34,839 bases of DNA from Pseudomonas sp. BBP2017 (GTDB taxonomy: Bacteria > Pseudomonadota > Gammaproteobacteria > Pseudomonadales > Pseudomonadaceae): positions 1 to 34,839 of the forward strand of contig NZ_PVZN01000029.1 of the NCBI RefSeq assembly GCF_003024385.1. Reading direction: 5' to 3'. Positions 21,483-29,292 of the stretch are shown piece after piece. The position numbers and the translations under genes are program-made. Position 1 is the first letter of the stretch, and the number at the start of each line of letters is the position of its first letter. The notes beneath the pieces were generated by a model. That model had not been told where the DNA came from. It was given only the letters and a program-made list of their open reading frames with translations, and did no database searches.

Positions 21483-22726
21483 CACTCGGCGAACCGGCGG
21501 AACACCAGCGAGCCGTTGGTACCGCCAAAACCGAAGGAGTTGGACAGCACTACATCGATCGGCATGTTGCGCGCCTGGTGCGGCACGAAGTCGAGGTCGC
21601 AGCCTTCGCTCGGCTCATCCAGGTTGATCGTCGGTGGTGCCACCTGGCCGTTGATCGAGAGCACACTGAAAATCGCCTCGACCGCACCAGCGGCACCGAG
21701 CAGGTGACCGGTCATCGATTTGGTCGAGCTGACCGCCAGCTTGTAGGCATGATCACCGAACACCGACTTTATCGCCGAAGACTCGGCCAGGTCGCCAGCC
21801 GGCGTCGAAGTGCCATGGGCGTTGATATAGTTGACCTGGTCCGCGTTCAGACCGGCATCACGCAGGGCATTGACCATACAGCGCGCTGCGCCGCTGCCGT
21901 CTTCTGGAGGCGAGGTCATGTGGTAGGCGTCGCCACTCATGCCAAAACCAACCAGTTCGGCATAGATGGTCGCACCTCGGGCCTTGGCGTGCTCGAGCTC
22001 TTCAAGCACCAGCGCACCGGCACCATCGGCAAGGACGAAGCCGTCGCGACCCTTGTCCCACGGACGGCTGGCACGGGTCGGGTCGTCATTGCGGGTCGAC
22101 AGCGCCCGCGAGGCACCGAAACCGCCCATACCCAAACCGCAGGCCGCCATTTCCGCGCCGCCGGCAATCATCACATCGGCTTCACCGAAGGCAATGTTGC
22201 GCGCCGCCATACCGATACAGTGGGTACCAGTAGTGCAGGCCGTGGCAATGGCGTAGTTAGGTCCCTGTACACCCAGGTGGATCGACAGGAAACCGGAAAT
22301 CATGTTGATGATCGAACCCGGCACGAAGAACGGCGAAATGCGCCGCGGGCCCTGCTCATGCAAAGTCCGGCTGGTTTCTTCGATATTGGTCAGGCCACCG
22401 ATACCCGAGCCCATGGCTACGCCAATGCGCTCGCGGTTGGCATCGGTCACTTCCAGGCCGGCGTTACGCACTGCCTGAAAACCGGCTGCCAGGCCGTACT
22501 GAATGAACAGATCGAGCTTGCGGGCTTCCTTGACCGACAGGTACTGCTCAACCTCGAAGCCCTTTACCGAGCCGCCAAAACGGGTGGTGTAGGCAGACAG
22601 GTCCGTATGTTCAATCAGACCTATGCCACTGCGGCCAGCCAGAATGCCCTGCCAACTGCTCGGCACATCCGTACCCAGTGGCGACAGCATACCCATACCG
22701 GTGACCACGACGCGTCTACGCGACAC
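21482..22726 (-). CDS. fabF: 3-oxoacyl-[ACP] synthase II
   Basis: FabF condenses malonyl-ACP with growing acyl-ACP and extends unsaturated chains in type II fatty-acid synthesis. The triad is complete: Cys164 in 'ATACTTGTH', His304 in 'NAHGTSTP' and His341 in 'SMTGHLLGAAGA', with Lys336 nearby. From GTG 22726 the protein has 414 residues, the normal size, and AAGGAG lies six bases upstream. An in-frame TTG at 22744 would add six residues and is not supported. It follows acpP by 105 bases, in which an intrinsic terminator lies, so it is expressed by partial read-through or its own promoter. Confidence 0.97.
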   Translation of the reverse strand: MSRRRVVVTGMGMLSPLGTDVPSSWQGILAGRSGIGLIEHTDLSAYTTRFGGSVKGFEVEQYLSVKEARKLDLFIQYGLAAGFQAVRNAGLEVTDANRERIGVAMGSGIGGLTNIEETSRTLHEQGPRRISPFFVPGSIINMISGFLSIHLGVQGPNYAIATACTTGTHCIGMAARNIAFGEADVMIAGGAEMAACGLGMGGFGASRALSTRNDDPTRASRPWDKGRDGFVLADGAGALVLEELEHAKARGATIYAELVGFGMSGDAYHMTSPPEDGSGAARCMVNALRDAGLNADQVNYINAHGTSTPAGDLAESSAIKSVFGDHAYKLAVSSTKSMTGHLLGAAGAVEAIFSVLSINGQVAPPTINLDEPSEGCDLDFVPHQARNMPIDVVLSNSFGFGGTNGSLVFRRFAE

Positions 22727-22767
22727 AGCACTCTCCTTATTCAAATTGACTACATCTCTTGTAAAGA

Positions 22768-22802
22768 AAAAACCGCACGCCGGCGAAGGCAGTGCGGTTT
22801 TT
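22768..22802 (-). terminator. Intrinsic terminator between acpP and fabF
   Basis: An 11-bp stem (AAAAACCGCAC at 22768-22778 pairing with 22792-22802) is extended by an inner GCC/GGC. On the minus strand it is followed by TTTTTTCTTT. It begins 29 bases past the acpP stop and precedes the fabF ribosome binding site. It should release a short acpP mRNA and let only part of transcription continue into fabF-pabC-mltG-tmk-holB-tatD. Confidence 0.85.
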
Positions 22803-22831
22803 CCATGACAAGAAGCGACGACTACAACGTC

Positions 22832-23068
22832 TTAGGCCTGGTGGCTGGTGACGTAGTCGATAGCAGCTTGAACAGTAGTGATCTTCTCGGCTTCTTCGTC
22901 AGGGATTTCGGTCTCGAATTCCTCTTCCAGAGCCATCACCAGCTCAACGGTGTCAAGGGAATCGGCACCCAGATCTTCGACGAAGGAAGCAGTGTTCACT
23001 ACTTCTTCTTCTTTAACGCCCAGTTGCTCGGCGACGATTTTCTTGACGCGTTCTTCGATGGTGCTCAT
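22832..23068 (-). CDS. acpP: Acyl carrier protein
   Basis: AcpP carries acyl intermediates on a phosphopantetheine arm. The 78-residue acidic four-helix protein has the attachment site Ser37 in 'DLGADSLDTVELVM', exactly the family motif D-S-L. Helix I begins 'STIEERVKKIVAEQLGV'. The ATG at 23068 has AGGAG 12 bases upstream. The 195-base gap to fabG carries a likely internal promoter, and a terminator follows the gene, so acpP can be made in large excess over its neighbours, as a carrier protein needs. Confidence 0.98.
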   Translation of the reverse strand: MSTIEERVKKIVAEQLGVKEEEVVNTASFVEDLGADSLDTVELVMALEEEFETEIPDEEAEKITTVQAAIDYVTSHQA

Positions 23069-23121
23069 ACCTTGTTTTCACTCCTAATGGACATATGTCA
23101 GGCGGCTGGCCGGTGTGTAAG

Positions 23122-23144
23122 TGTATAGAAAGACGTCCGCTTTT
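23122..23144 (-). promoter_or_regulatory. Possible internal promoter of acpP
   Basis: TATACA (23122-23127, minus strand) is a good -10 element 54 bases before the acpP start. Upstream GCTTGA at 16-base spacing is a poor -35. A separate acpP promoter is known in E. coli and is expected here from the 195-base gap in an otherwise tight operon. The remaining gap has another TATAAA on the minus strand near 23195 and nothing else I can name. Confidence 0.4.
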
Positions 23145-23263
23145 CAAGCGCAACACGCCTCGCCAGACCACACCTGCCAACCGACTAGAATCTGGTTGCA
23201 GCTTTATAACGGATTTTAGACAGCTCGTATGACATTTTTTTGAAGCAATCCGTCACATTAGAT

Positions 23264-24004
23264 TTACATGTACATGCCGCCGTTGACCGGAATGGTCGCG
23301 CCAGTCACATAACCTGCGCCTTCAGAGGCCAGGAAAGCGACCACATTGGCGATTTCCTGAGCCTGGCCCAGACGCCCCAGGGGAATCTGGGTCTGCAGCG
23401 CTTCGCGCTGCGCTTCAGGCAATTCGCGGGTCATGTCGGTATCGATAAAGCCCGGGGTCACCGAGTTGACGGTGATCGCACGGGAGCCGACTTCACGCGC
23501 CAGGGCACGGCTGAAACCTTCCAGACCGGCCTTGGCTGCAGCGTAGTTGACCTGGCCAACGTTACCCATGGCGCCAACTACCGAACCGATGCTGATGATA
23601 CGACCCCAGCGCGCCTTGGTCATGCCACGCAGTACGCCCTTGGACAGACGGTAGAGGCTGTTCAGGTTGGTGTCGATGACGTCGAACCACTCGTCGTCCT
23701 TCATGCGCAGCATGAGGTTGTCGCGGGTGATGCCGGCGTTGTTGACCAGGATGGTCGGCGCACCGAACTGCTCCTGGATCTTGGCCAGGGTGGCGCTGAC
23801 CGACTCATCGCTGGTCACGTTCAGCTCCAGGCCGGTGCCGGTGATGCCGTGTTCTTTGAGGGTAGCGGCGATACGCTCGGCACCCGAGGCGGAGGTCGCG
23901 GTACCGATCACGGTAGCGCCCAGACGGCCCAGTTCCAGGGCGATAGCCTGGCCGATACCACGGCTGGCGCCGGTCACCAGTGCAACTTTACCTTGCAGGC
24001 TCAT
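23264..24004 (-). CDS. fabG: 3-oxoacyl-[ACP] reductase
   Basis: FabG reduces 3-oxoacyl-ACP with NADPH. It is a short-chain dehydrogenase of 246 residues with the dinucleotide motif T-G-A-S-R-G-I-G at 11-18, 'NNAG' at 88-91 and the catalytic set Ser141, Tyr154 and Lys158 (Y-x3-K). The frame is open to 24055, but ATG 24004 has GGAG eight bases upstream and gives the family N-terminus MSLQGKVALVTG. It begins 16 bases after the fabD stop. Confidence 0.97.
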   Translation of the reverse strand: MSLQGKVALVTGASRGIGQAIALELGRLGATVIGTATSASGAERIAATLKEHGITGTGLELNVTSDESVSATLAKIQEQFGAPTILVNNAGITRDNLMLRMKDDEWFDVIDTNLNSLYRLSKGVLRGMTKARWGRIISIGSVVGAMGNVGQVNYAAAKAGLEGFSRALAREVGSRAITVNSVTPGFIDTDMTRELPEAQREALQTQIPLGRLGQAQEIANVVAFLASEGAGYVTGATIPVNGGMYM

Positions 24005-24020
24005 GCAAGCTTCTCCTAAA

Positions 24021-24959
24021 TCAGGCCAGCGCCGCGCGGGCGGCGGCGAAAGCATCCGGGGTATTGAGGTTAGAGGTATTCACGCCATCGGCGCAGCGCT
24101 TGTTCAGGCCGGCCAGAACCTTGCCTGGACCGCACTCAACCAACTGTACCGCACCATTGGCAGCCAGGGTCTGTACGCACTCGACCCAGCGAACCGGCTT
24201 GTACAGCTGCTCGAGCAGGTCGCGCTTGAGGGTTTCGAGGTCCACGGCAACGGCAGCGCTGACGTTCTGCACCACCGGGATTTGCGGGGCCTGCCAGTCG
24301 ATGGCATTGACCGACTCGGCAAAACGCTCGGCGGCAGGGCGCATCAGCTCGCAGTGCGACGGTACGCTGACCGGCAGCGGCAGTGCACGCTTGGCACCGG
24401 CAGCCTTGCAGGCTTCCATGGCGCGCTCGACAGCGGCCTTGGCACCCGCGATCACGACCTGGCCCGGCGAATTGAAGTTTACCGCACTGACCACTTCGCC
24501 TTGAGCTGCTTCAGCGCAGATACCCACGACGACAGCGTCGTCCAGACCGAGAATTGCCGCCATGGCGCCCTGCCCGGCCGGCACGGCCTCTTGCATGAGC
24601 TCGCCACGACGCTTGACCAGCTTGACCGCGTCACCCAGGCTCAGGCTGCCAGCGGCAACCAACGCGCTGTACTCGCCCAGACTGTGACCGGAAACGAAAG
24701 CCGGACGCGCACCGCCCTCTGCCAGCCACAGACGCCACAGGGCGATCGAGGCAGTGAGAATGGCCGGTTGGGTTTTATCGGTTTGGTTGAGTTGCTCTTC
24801 CGGACCCTCCTGGGTCAATGCCCAGAGGTCATAGCCCAGAGCCTCGGAGGCCTCGCGGAAGGTATCAATGACCAGCGGATACTGGGCGCCCAGCTCGGCA
24901 AGCATGCCGAGGGACTGCGAACCTTGACCGGGAAAGACGAATGCGAGGGATGCAGACAT
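24021..24959 (-). CDS. fabD: Malonyl-CoA:ACP transacylase
   Basis: FabD loads malonyl groups from CoA onto AcpP. The nucleophile is Ser93 in G-H-S-L-G (91-95) and the partner His202 lies in 'SVPSHCELM'. The N-terminal 'AFVFPGQGSQ' is the classical start, and Arg118 binds the malonyl carboxylate. From ATG 24959 it has 312 residues, the normal size; the open frame to 25019 adds residues outside the family. A 129-base gap separates it from plsX, longer than elsewhere in this block, and could hold another promoter or regulator site (a weak inverted repeat CTTGG/CCAAG lies near 25031-25054). Confidence 0.97.
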   Translation of the reverse strand: MSASLAFVFPGQGSQSLGMLAELGAQYPLVIDTFREASEALGYDLWALTQEGPEEQLNQTDKTQPAILTASIALWRLWLAEGGARPAFVSGHSLGEYSALVAAGSLSLGDAVKLVKRRGELMQEAVPAGQGAMAAILGLDDAVVVGICAEAAQGEVVSAVNFNSPGQVVIAGAKAAVERAMEACKAAGAKRALPLPVSVPSHCELMRPAAERFAESVNAIDWQAPQIPVVQNVSAAVAVDLETLKRDLLEQLYKPVRWVECVQTLAANGAVQLVECGPGKVLAGLNKRCADGVNTSNLNTPDAFAAARAALA

Positions 24960-25088
24960 TGAACAAGCCCCTAATGATCTTGTCGTCGGAAATGAAGCGC
25001 CCAGCGCCAGGCTGAGCACAAGAAACTGAAGACTTGGATGGTAATGAGGACCAAGCGGTCACATTTAACCACTTCCTGAGGCATATGC

Positions 25089-26099
25089 CTAAAGCAACAG
25101 ATCTTCCAGACGCCCGTGCAGGCGCTGTGGCAGATTTTCCTGAATCTCGATCAACGCGCGCTGGATGGCGCTCTGAAAGCCCTGTACACCAGCAGAACCA
25201 TGACTCTTGATAACGATACCCTGCAAACCCAGAAAGCTTGCGCCATTATGCCGCGCCGGCGCCAGGTCAGCCTGCAGGCGCTTGAGCAGCGGCATGGCCA
25301 CGGCACCCGCCAGGCGCGCGCCGAGCCCGCCTTTGAACAGGGCCTCGATGCGCGCGCCGATCATGGTCGCCAGGCCTTCGCTGGATTTGAGCAGGATATT
25401 GCCGACAAACCCGTCACACACCACCACATCCGCCTCACCGCGGTACAGCCCGTCACCTTCGACAAAGCCGATGTAGTTCAGCCCGCGGGCATTCTGCAGC
25501 ATGTTGGCGGCGAGCTTGACCTGCTGATTACCCTTGATGTCTTCGGTGCCGACATTCAGCAAGGCCACGCGCGGCCGGGAGATACCCAGGGCCTGGGCGG
25601 CCACCGACCCCATCACGGCGAACTGATAGAGGTTTTCGGCACTGCAATCGACATTGGCACCCAGGTCGAGCAACTGGCAATAACCGGTCTGGGTGGGAAT
25701 GGCCGCCACCATGGCCGGGCGGTCGATACCGGGCAGGGTTTTCAGCACATAACGCGACAGCGCCATCAGCGCTCCGGTATTACCGGCGCTCACGCAGGCC
25801 TGAACCTTGCCATCACGCAATAATTCCAGGGCCACGCGCATGGACGAATCAGGCTTGCCACGCAACGCTTGCGACGGCCGCTCATCCATGCCGATCACTT
25901 CGCTGGCCGCAACAATCTGCAGGCGCGCGCGATCCGCTGCCGACTGGCCAGCGACAAGGTCTTCTAGGAGGGAGGGTTGACCGACAAGGGTCAGGTGCAG
26001 CGAGGGGGTAGCCGACAGGCAAGCGATACTCGCCTGAACAATGCTGCGGGGACCGAAGTCCCCGCCCATTGCGTCAATCGCGATGATCTGAGCGGACAA
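25089..26099 (-). CDS. plsX: Phosphate acyltransferase PlsX
   Basis: PlsX makes acyl-phosphate from acyl-ACP, the acyl donor for PlsY in phosphatidic acid synthesis. The protein has 336 residues. The N-terminal signature 'IAIDAMGGDFGP' (residues 6-17) and the internal 'CDGFVGNILLKSSEG' are characteristic. The start codon must be the TTG at 26099, because the next ATG lies inside the conserved signature; it is three bases past the rpmF stop. In E. coli fabH follows plsX, but here fabD comes next, which is the known Pseudomonas arrangement. Confidence 0.96.
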   Translation of the reverse strand: MSAQIIAIDAMGGDFGPRSIVQASIACLSATPSLHLTLVGQPSLLEDLVAGQSAADRARLQIVAASEVIGMDERPSQALRGKPDSSMRVALELLRDGKVQACVSAGNTGALMALSRYVLKTLPGIDRPAMVAAIPTQTGYCQLLDLGANVDCSAENLYQFAVMGSVAAQALGISRPRVALLNVGTEDIKGNQQVKLAANMLQNARGLNYIGFVEGDGLYRGEADVVVCDGFVGNILLKSSEGLATMIGARIEALFKGGLGARLAGAVAMPLLKRLQADLAPARHNGASFLGLQGIVIKSHGSAGVQGFQSAIQRALIEIQENLPQRLHGRLEDLLL

Positions 26100-26102
26100 G
26101 GA

Positions 26103-26285
26103 TTACTCGTCAGCGCCCTTGTCGATCACTTTACGACCACGGTATACGCCTTCTGGCGATACGTGGTGACGCAGGTGTACTTCACCAGTGGTTTTCTCTA
26201 CGGACAGAGCGTTTTCCGAGAGAGCGTCGTGCGAACGGCGCATGTCACGGGCAGAGCGGGATTTTTTGTTCTGCTGAACAGCCAT
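26103..26285 (-). CDS. rpmF: Ribosomal protein bL32
   Basis: The 60-residue basic protein begins '[21 protein letters not shown]' and ends with '[15 protein letters not shown]', both typical of bL32 in gamma-proteobacteria. It lacks the zinc-binding cysteines of some other bL32 types, as expected in Pseudomonas. ATG 26285 has AGGAG ten bases upstream. It lies between yceD and plsX, the conserved linkage between ribosome and lipid synthesis. Confidence 0.98.
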
Positions 26286-26298
26286 AATTGATTAACTC

Positions 26299-26826
26299 CT
26301 AAACGTTTGGGTCACGCTTTAACTGCGCCAATACACTGAACGGGTTGGACCGTGTTACCTCGTCCTTGCTCGGTTCGGGCTCATCGGCGCCCGCCGGCTG
26401 CTGGCATTCTTCCGGATGATGAGCAGGCACGATGGGCAGGGCGAGCAAAAGCTCCTCCTCGACCAAAGCCTGCAGATCCAAAGGATCTTCGCCCAGTTCC
26501 AGCACGTCATAACCTTTCGGCAACGACTGGGTATTCGCACCCTCCTTCACCACGGCGTAAGTGCATTCGCTGTGGATCGGCAGGGTGACCAGCTCAAGAC
26601 AACGCTGGCAAACCATCTTGACCTCAACGCTCAGGTCGGTGTGGATAACCACAGCCTTCTGCTCGTCTCGCTCAAAATCGAATTTAGCCTGCACCGTACC
26701 GACAGTGTCGGAAAGCGGGTCGCAGAGTCTCTCCAAATCGGCGAGCTGCAGTGTTCCTTCGAGGGAAACACCACGATCGGCCAATTTGCGCGGGTCAACG
26801 TGAGGTGGAATCGGGTCATTCAACAT
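26299..26826 (-). CDS. yceD: YceD / DUF177 protein, 23S rRNA accumulation factor
   Basis: The 175-residue protein belongs to the YceD (DUF177) family, which is needed for normal 23S rRNA levels and is almost always next to rpmF. It contains 'MVCQRCLELV' (Cys73, Cys76) and Cys88, the family's metal-site-like cysteines, and an acidic C-terminal half. The start ATG 26826 gives the family N-terminus MLNDPIPPHVDP but has no ribosome binding site. A consensus promoter ends nine bases before it, so the transcript is probably leaderless. It is the first gene of the fab block. Confidence 0.93.
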   Translation of the reverse strand: MLNDPIPPHVDPRKLADRGVSLEGTLQLADLERLCDPLSDTVGTVQAKFDFERDEQKAVVIHTDLSVEVKMVCQRCLELVTLPIHSECTYAVVKEGANTQSLPKGYDVLELGEDPLDLQALVEEELLLALPIVPAHHPEECQQPAGADEPEPSKDEVTRSNPFSVLAQLKRDPNV

Positions 26827-26835
26827 AGGCGCAGC

Positions 26836-26864
26836 ATTCTAGGGATGACCCCCGCCCCTGTCAA
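26836..26864 (-). promoter_or_regulatory. Consensus sigma-70 promoter of the yceD-rpmF-plsX-fab operon
   Basis: On the minus strand TTGACA (26859-26864), a 17-base spacer and TAGAAT (26836-26841) form a near-perfect promoter. The start codon of yceD lies only nine bases after the -10 element, so the transcription start should fall on or within about four bases of the ATG. Confidence 0.85.
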
Positions 26865-26921
26865 AGGAAATTCGGCTGCGCTGTGCATGTTAGAATCGTT
26901 TCACCTGCCCAGGAGTTTATC

Positions 26922-27497
26922 ATGCTGCCTTTATTACTGGCTTCCAGCTCGCCCTACCGGCGCGAATTGCTTGAGCGCTTGCGCCTGCCCTTCAGCTGGG
27001 CCTCCCCGGATATCGACGAACAACGCCTGCCCGAAGAGCCTGCCGTTGACCTGGTCAAGCGCCTGGCCCGGGAGAAAGCCCAGGCCCTGGCCACCAGCCA
27101 TCCCGAGCACCTGATCATCGGCTCTGACCAGGTTGCCGTGCTCGGCGAGCAGATCCTCGGCAAGCCACACACCTTCGAGCGCGCCTGCGAGCAATTGCTC
27201 GCCGCCAGCGGCAACCATGTGACCTTTCTTACCGGCCTGGCCCTGCTCAATAGCGCTACCGGCCATTGCCAGGTCGATTGCGTGCCGTTCACGGTAAACA
27301 TGCGCGAACTGGACCTGGCGCGCATCGAACGCTACCTGCGCACCGAACAGCCTTATGACTGCGCCGGCAGCTTCAAGGCCGAAGCCCTCGGCGTCAGCCT
27401 GTTCCAGAGCACCCACGGCGTGGACGCCACCAGCCTGGTCGGCCTGCCACTGATTCGGTTGGTGGATATGCTCCTGATCGAAGGCGTAACCCTGTAG
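26922..27497 (+). CDS. maf: Maf-family nucleotide pyrophosphatase (YceF type)
   Basis: Maf proteins hydrolyse non-canonical nucleoside triphosphates; the YceF branch prefers m7GTP. The 191-residue protein starts 'LLLASSSPYRRELLERL', with the phosphate-binding S-S-S-x-x-R, and has Asp69 in 'IIGSDQVAV' and Lys81 in 'GKPHTFERA', the conserved catalytic residues. ATG 26922 has AGGAG six bases upstream; an earlier in-frame ATG at 26883 lacks one. It is divergent from yceD with 95 bases between the start codons. The stop codon TAG lies inside the first unit of a REP pair. Confidence 0.92.
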   Translation: MLPLLLASSSPYRRELLERLRLPFSWASPDIDEQRLPEEPAVDLVKRLAREKAQALATSHPEHLIIGSDQVAVLGEQILGKPHTFERACEQLLAASGNHVTFLTGLALLNSATGHCQVDCVPFTVNMRELDLARIERYLRTEQPYDCAGSFKAEALGVSLFQSTHGVDATSLVGLPLIRLVDMLLIEGVTL

Positions 27498-27563
27498 GAG
27501 CGCGTTTGCCCCGCGATGCGACTCAACTGGCAGCTCACAATCGCGAGGCAAGCCCGCCCCCAC
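27494..27563. repeat. REP pair overlapping the maf stop codon
   Basis: Two REP units face each other at 27494-27517 (GTAGGAGCGCGTTTGCCCCG, extended by four bases) and 27540-27563 (ATCGCGAGGCAAGCCCGCCC, extended). They are imperfect copies of the unit seen at 8812-8862. The first one supplies the maf stop codon. Confidence 0.75.
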
Positions 27564-27579
27564 CGGACCCACCCTAAAT

Positions 27580-27610
27580 AAAAAGCCCCGGCATCTGCCG
27601 GGGCTTTTTT
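27580..27610. terminator. Bidirectional terminator between maf and sppA
   Basis: AAAAAGCCCCGGC pairs with GCCGGGGCTTTTT around the loop ATCT. With T-runs on both strands it can end both the maf (plus) and sppA (minus) transcripts. Confidence 0.92.
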
Positions 27611-27624
27611 CACTTCGGTCGCAC

Positions 27625-28608
27625 TCAGCGCAACGACGGCCCCTGAAAGCCCATCCACAGCGCCAGACGCTCGGCAACACTGGCACCCAGGCGCTTGGAG
27701 AAGCGATCAAATGGCGATTCTTCGATGGTGAAGTCGACCAACTCCTTCTCCCCCACCACTTCGCGCGCCACGTAACCGGCACTGCCCAGGCCATCCACCA
27801 GCCCCAGAGCCAGGGCCTGCTCGCCCGACCAGATCAGACCACTGAACAGCTCAGGGTGTTCTTTATCCTTAAGACGCTCACCACGCCCTTGCTTGACGCT
27901 GGCAATGAACTGCTTGTGGGTGGTTTCCAGCACACCCTGCCAGAACGCGGTTTCTTCAGGTTTCTGTGGCTGGAACGGATCGAGGAAAGCCTTGTGCTCG
28001 CCCGCAGTGTAGGTACGACGCTCAACACCGAGCTTCTCCATGGTGCCGACAAAGCCGTAACCGGCAGCCGTGACACCGATGGAACCGACCAGACTGGCCT
28101 TGTCGGCATAGATCTGATCCGCAGCACTGGCGATGTAATAGGCACCGGAAGCACCCAGATCACTGATCACCGCGTACAACTTGATTTGCGGGTACTCGGC
28201 GCGCAGACGACGAATTTCGTCATAGATGTAGCCCGACTGCACCGGACTACCACCCGGACTGTTGATCCGCAGGATCACCGCCTTGGTTTTCGAATCCTTG
28301 AACGCTTCGCGCAAGCCGCCGACGATGTTATCGGCACTGGCGGGCTCCTGATCGGCAATCATCCCGCGCACTTCAACCAGCGCGGTGTGATTGACGCCTC
28401 GAGAAGCGGCCTTATCCACATCCATCAAGGGACTGAACAGTGCGAGAATGCCAAACAGATAGGCAAAGGTCAGCAGCTTGAAGAAGATCCCCCAACGCCG
28501 CGCCCGGCGCTGCTCCTGCACACCTGCCAGGAGGGTTTTCTCCAACAGTTTCCAGCTTTTCTGCTCTTCGTTGTCTTCGGCAACAGGCGCCTTCCACTCG
28601 TCAGCCAT
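27625..28608 (-). CDS. sppA: Signal peptide peptidase SppA, short form (S49 family)
   Basis: SppA degrades cleaved signal peptides in the inner membrane. This is the short one-domain form (327 residues from ATG 28608). One membrane helix lies at residues about 41-59, and the catalytic dyad Ser154 ('DLGASGAYY') and Lys206 ('AGEHKAFLDP') is spaced 52 residues apart, as in Bacillus SppA. The protease domain faces the periplasm. A GTG at 28614 is in frame as an alternative start. The gene starts seven bases after the HAD-phosphatase stop and is last in the operon rluC-HAD-sppA. Same order as P. aeruginosa. Confidence 0.93.
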   Translation of the reverse strand: MADEWKAPVAEDNEEQKSWKLLEKTLLAGVQEQRRARRWGIFFKLLTFAYLFGILALFSPLMDVDKAASRGVNHTALVEVRGMIADQEPASADNIVGGLREAFKDSKTKAVILRINSPGGSPVQSGYIYDEIRRLRAEYPQIKLYAVISDLGASGAYYIASAADQIYADKASLVGSIGVTAAGYGFVGTMEKLGVERRTYTAGEHKAFLDPFQPQKPEETAFWQGVLETTHKQFIASVKQGRGERLKDKEHPELFSGLIWSGEQALALGLVDGLGSAGYVAREVVGEKELVDFTIEESPFDRFSKRLGASVAERLALWMGFQGPSLR

Positions 28609-28614
28609 ACTCAC

Positions 28615-29292
28615 CTACCCTGGAATTACTGCGGCAGGCGACCGGCTCAGCCAGGCCTGCAAATGTGAAAAATGCTCGATACAGACCTGCGGCCCGAAAG
28701 CACTCAGTGCTTGCGGCGACATCGCACCATAGGCGACAGCCACCGAATGCATGCCAGCATTACTGGCCATCAACAGATCGAACGACGAATCTCCGACCAT
28801 CAACGCACGCCCAGGCTCGACCCGGCAATGCGCCAGAATCTCTTCGAGCATCTGTGGATGCGGCTTACCACGGCTTTCGTCGGCAGCCCGGGTGATATCG
28901 AAGTAATCCTGCCAGCCATTGGCCCGCAGCACCCGATCCAGACCACGACGCGCCTTGCCGGTGGCCACTGCCAGACGATAGCCCTGAGCGCGAAATGCCT
29001 CCAGCGACTCCAGCACACCCTCGAACAGGGGGGATGGCTGCTCATCCAGCGCCATGTACACATCGGCGTAGTGCTGACGAAACACCGCCACCTGCTCGGC
29101 ATCCAGGTGCGGATACAGCGTAGCGATCGCCTCGGACAGCGCCAGACCAATTATACCCTTGACCGCCTCGTCATCGCAGCTAGCGTGACCGGCGCGACCG
29201 GCGGCCAGGTGCATGGACTCGACAATGCGCCCGATTGAGTCAGCCAGCGTGCCATCCCAATCGAAGATCAGCAGATCGTAATCACGCCGCAC
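28615..29292 (-). CDS. HAD-superfamily phosphatase (phosphoglycolate phosphatase-like)
   Basis: The 225-residue protein has the HAD motif I D-W-D-G-T at 11-15 (nucleophile Asp11, acid Asp13), motif II in 'LAVATGKARRG', the motif III Lys in 'SRGKPHPQM' and motif IV in 'MVGDSSFDLLMA'. The helical cap (about 20-90) is of the Gph/PGMB type. The substrate is uncertain; it is often named phosphoglycolate phosphatase, but the rluC-linked copy is probably not the main Gph. The start is GTG 29292, overlapping the rluC stop by 11 bases, so it is translationally coupled. Confidence 0.9.
   Translation of the reverse strand: MRRDYDLLIFDWDGTLADSIGRIVESMHLAAGRAGHASCDDEAVKGIIGLALSEAIATLYPHLDAEQVAVFRQHYADVYMALDEQPSPLFEGVLESLEAFRAQGYRLAVATGKARRGLDRVLRANGWQDYFDITRAADESRGKPHPQMLEEILAHCRVEPGRALMVGDSSFDLLMASNAGMHSVAVAYGAMSPQALSAFGPQVCIEHFSHLQAWLSRSPAAVIPG

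Noticed and set aside
25089..26099. fabH expected next to plsX has been lost
   Set aside because: Absence of fabH from this cluster is the normal state in Pseudomonas.
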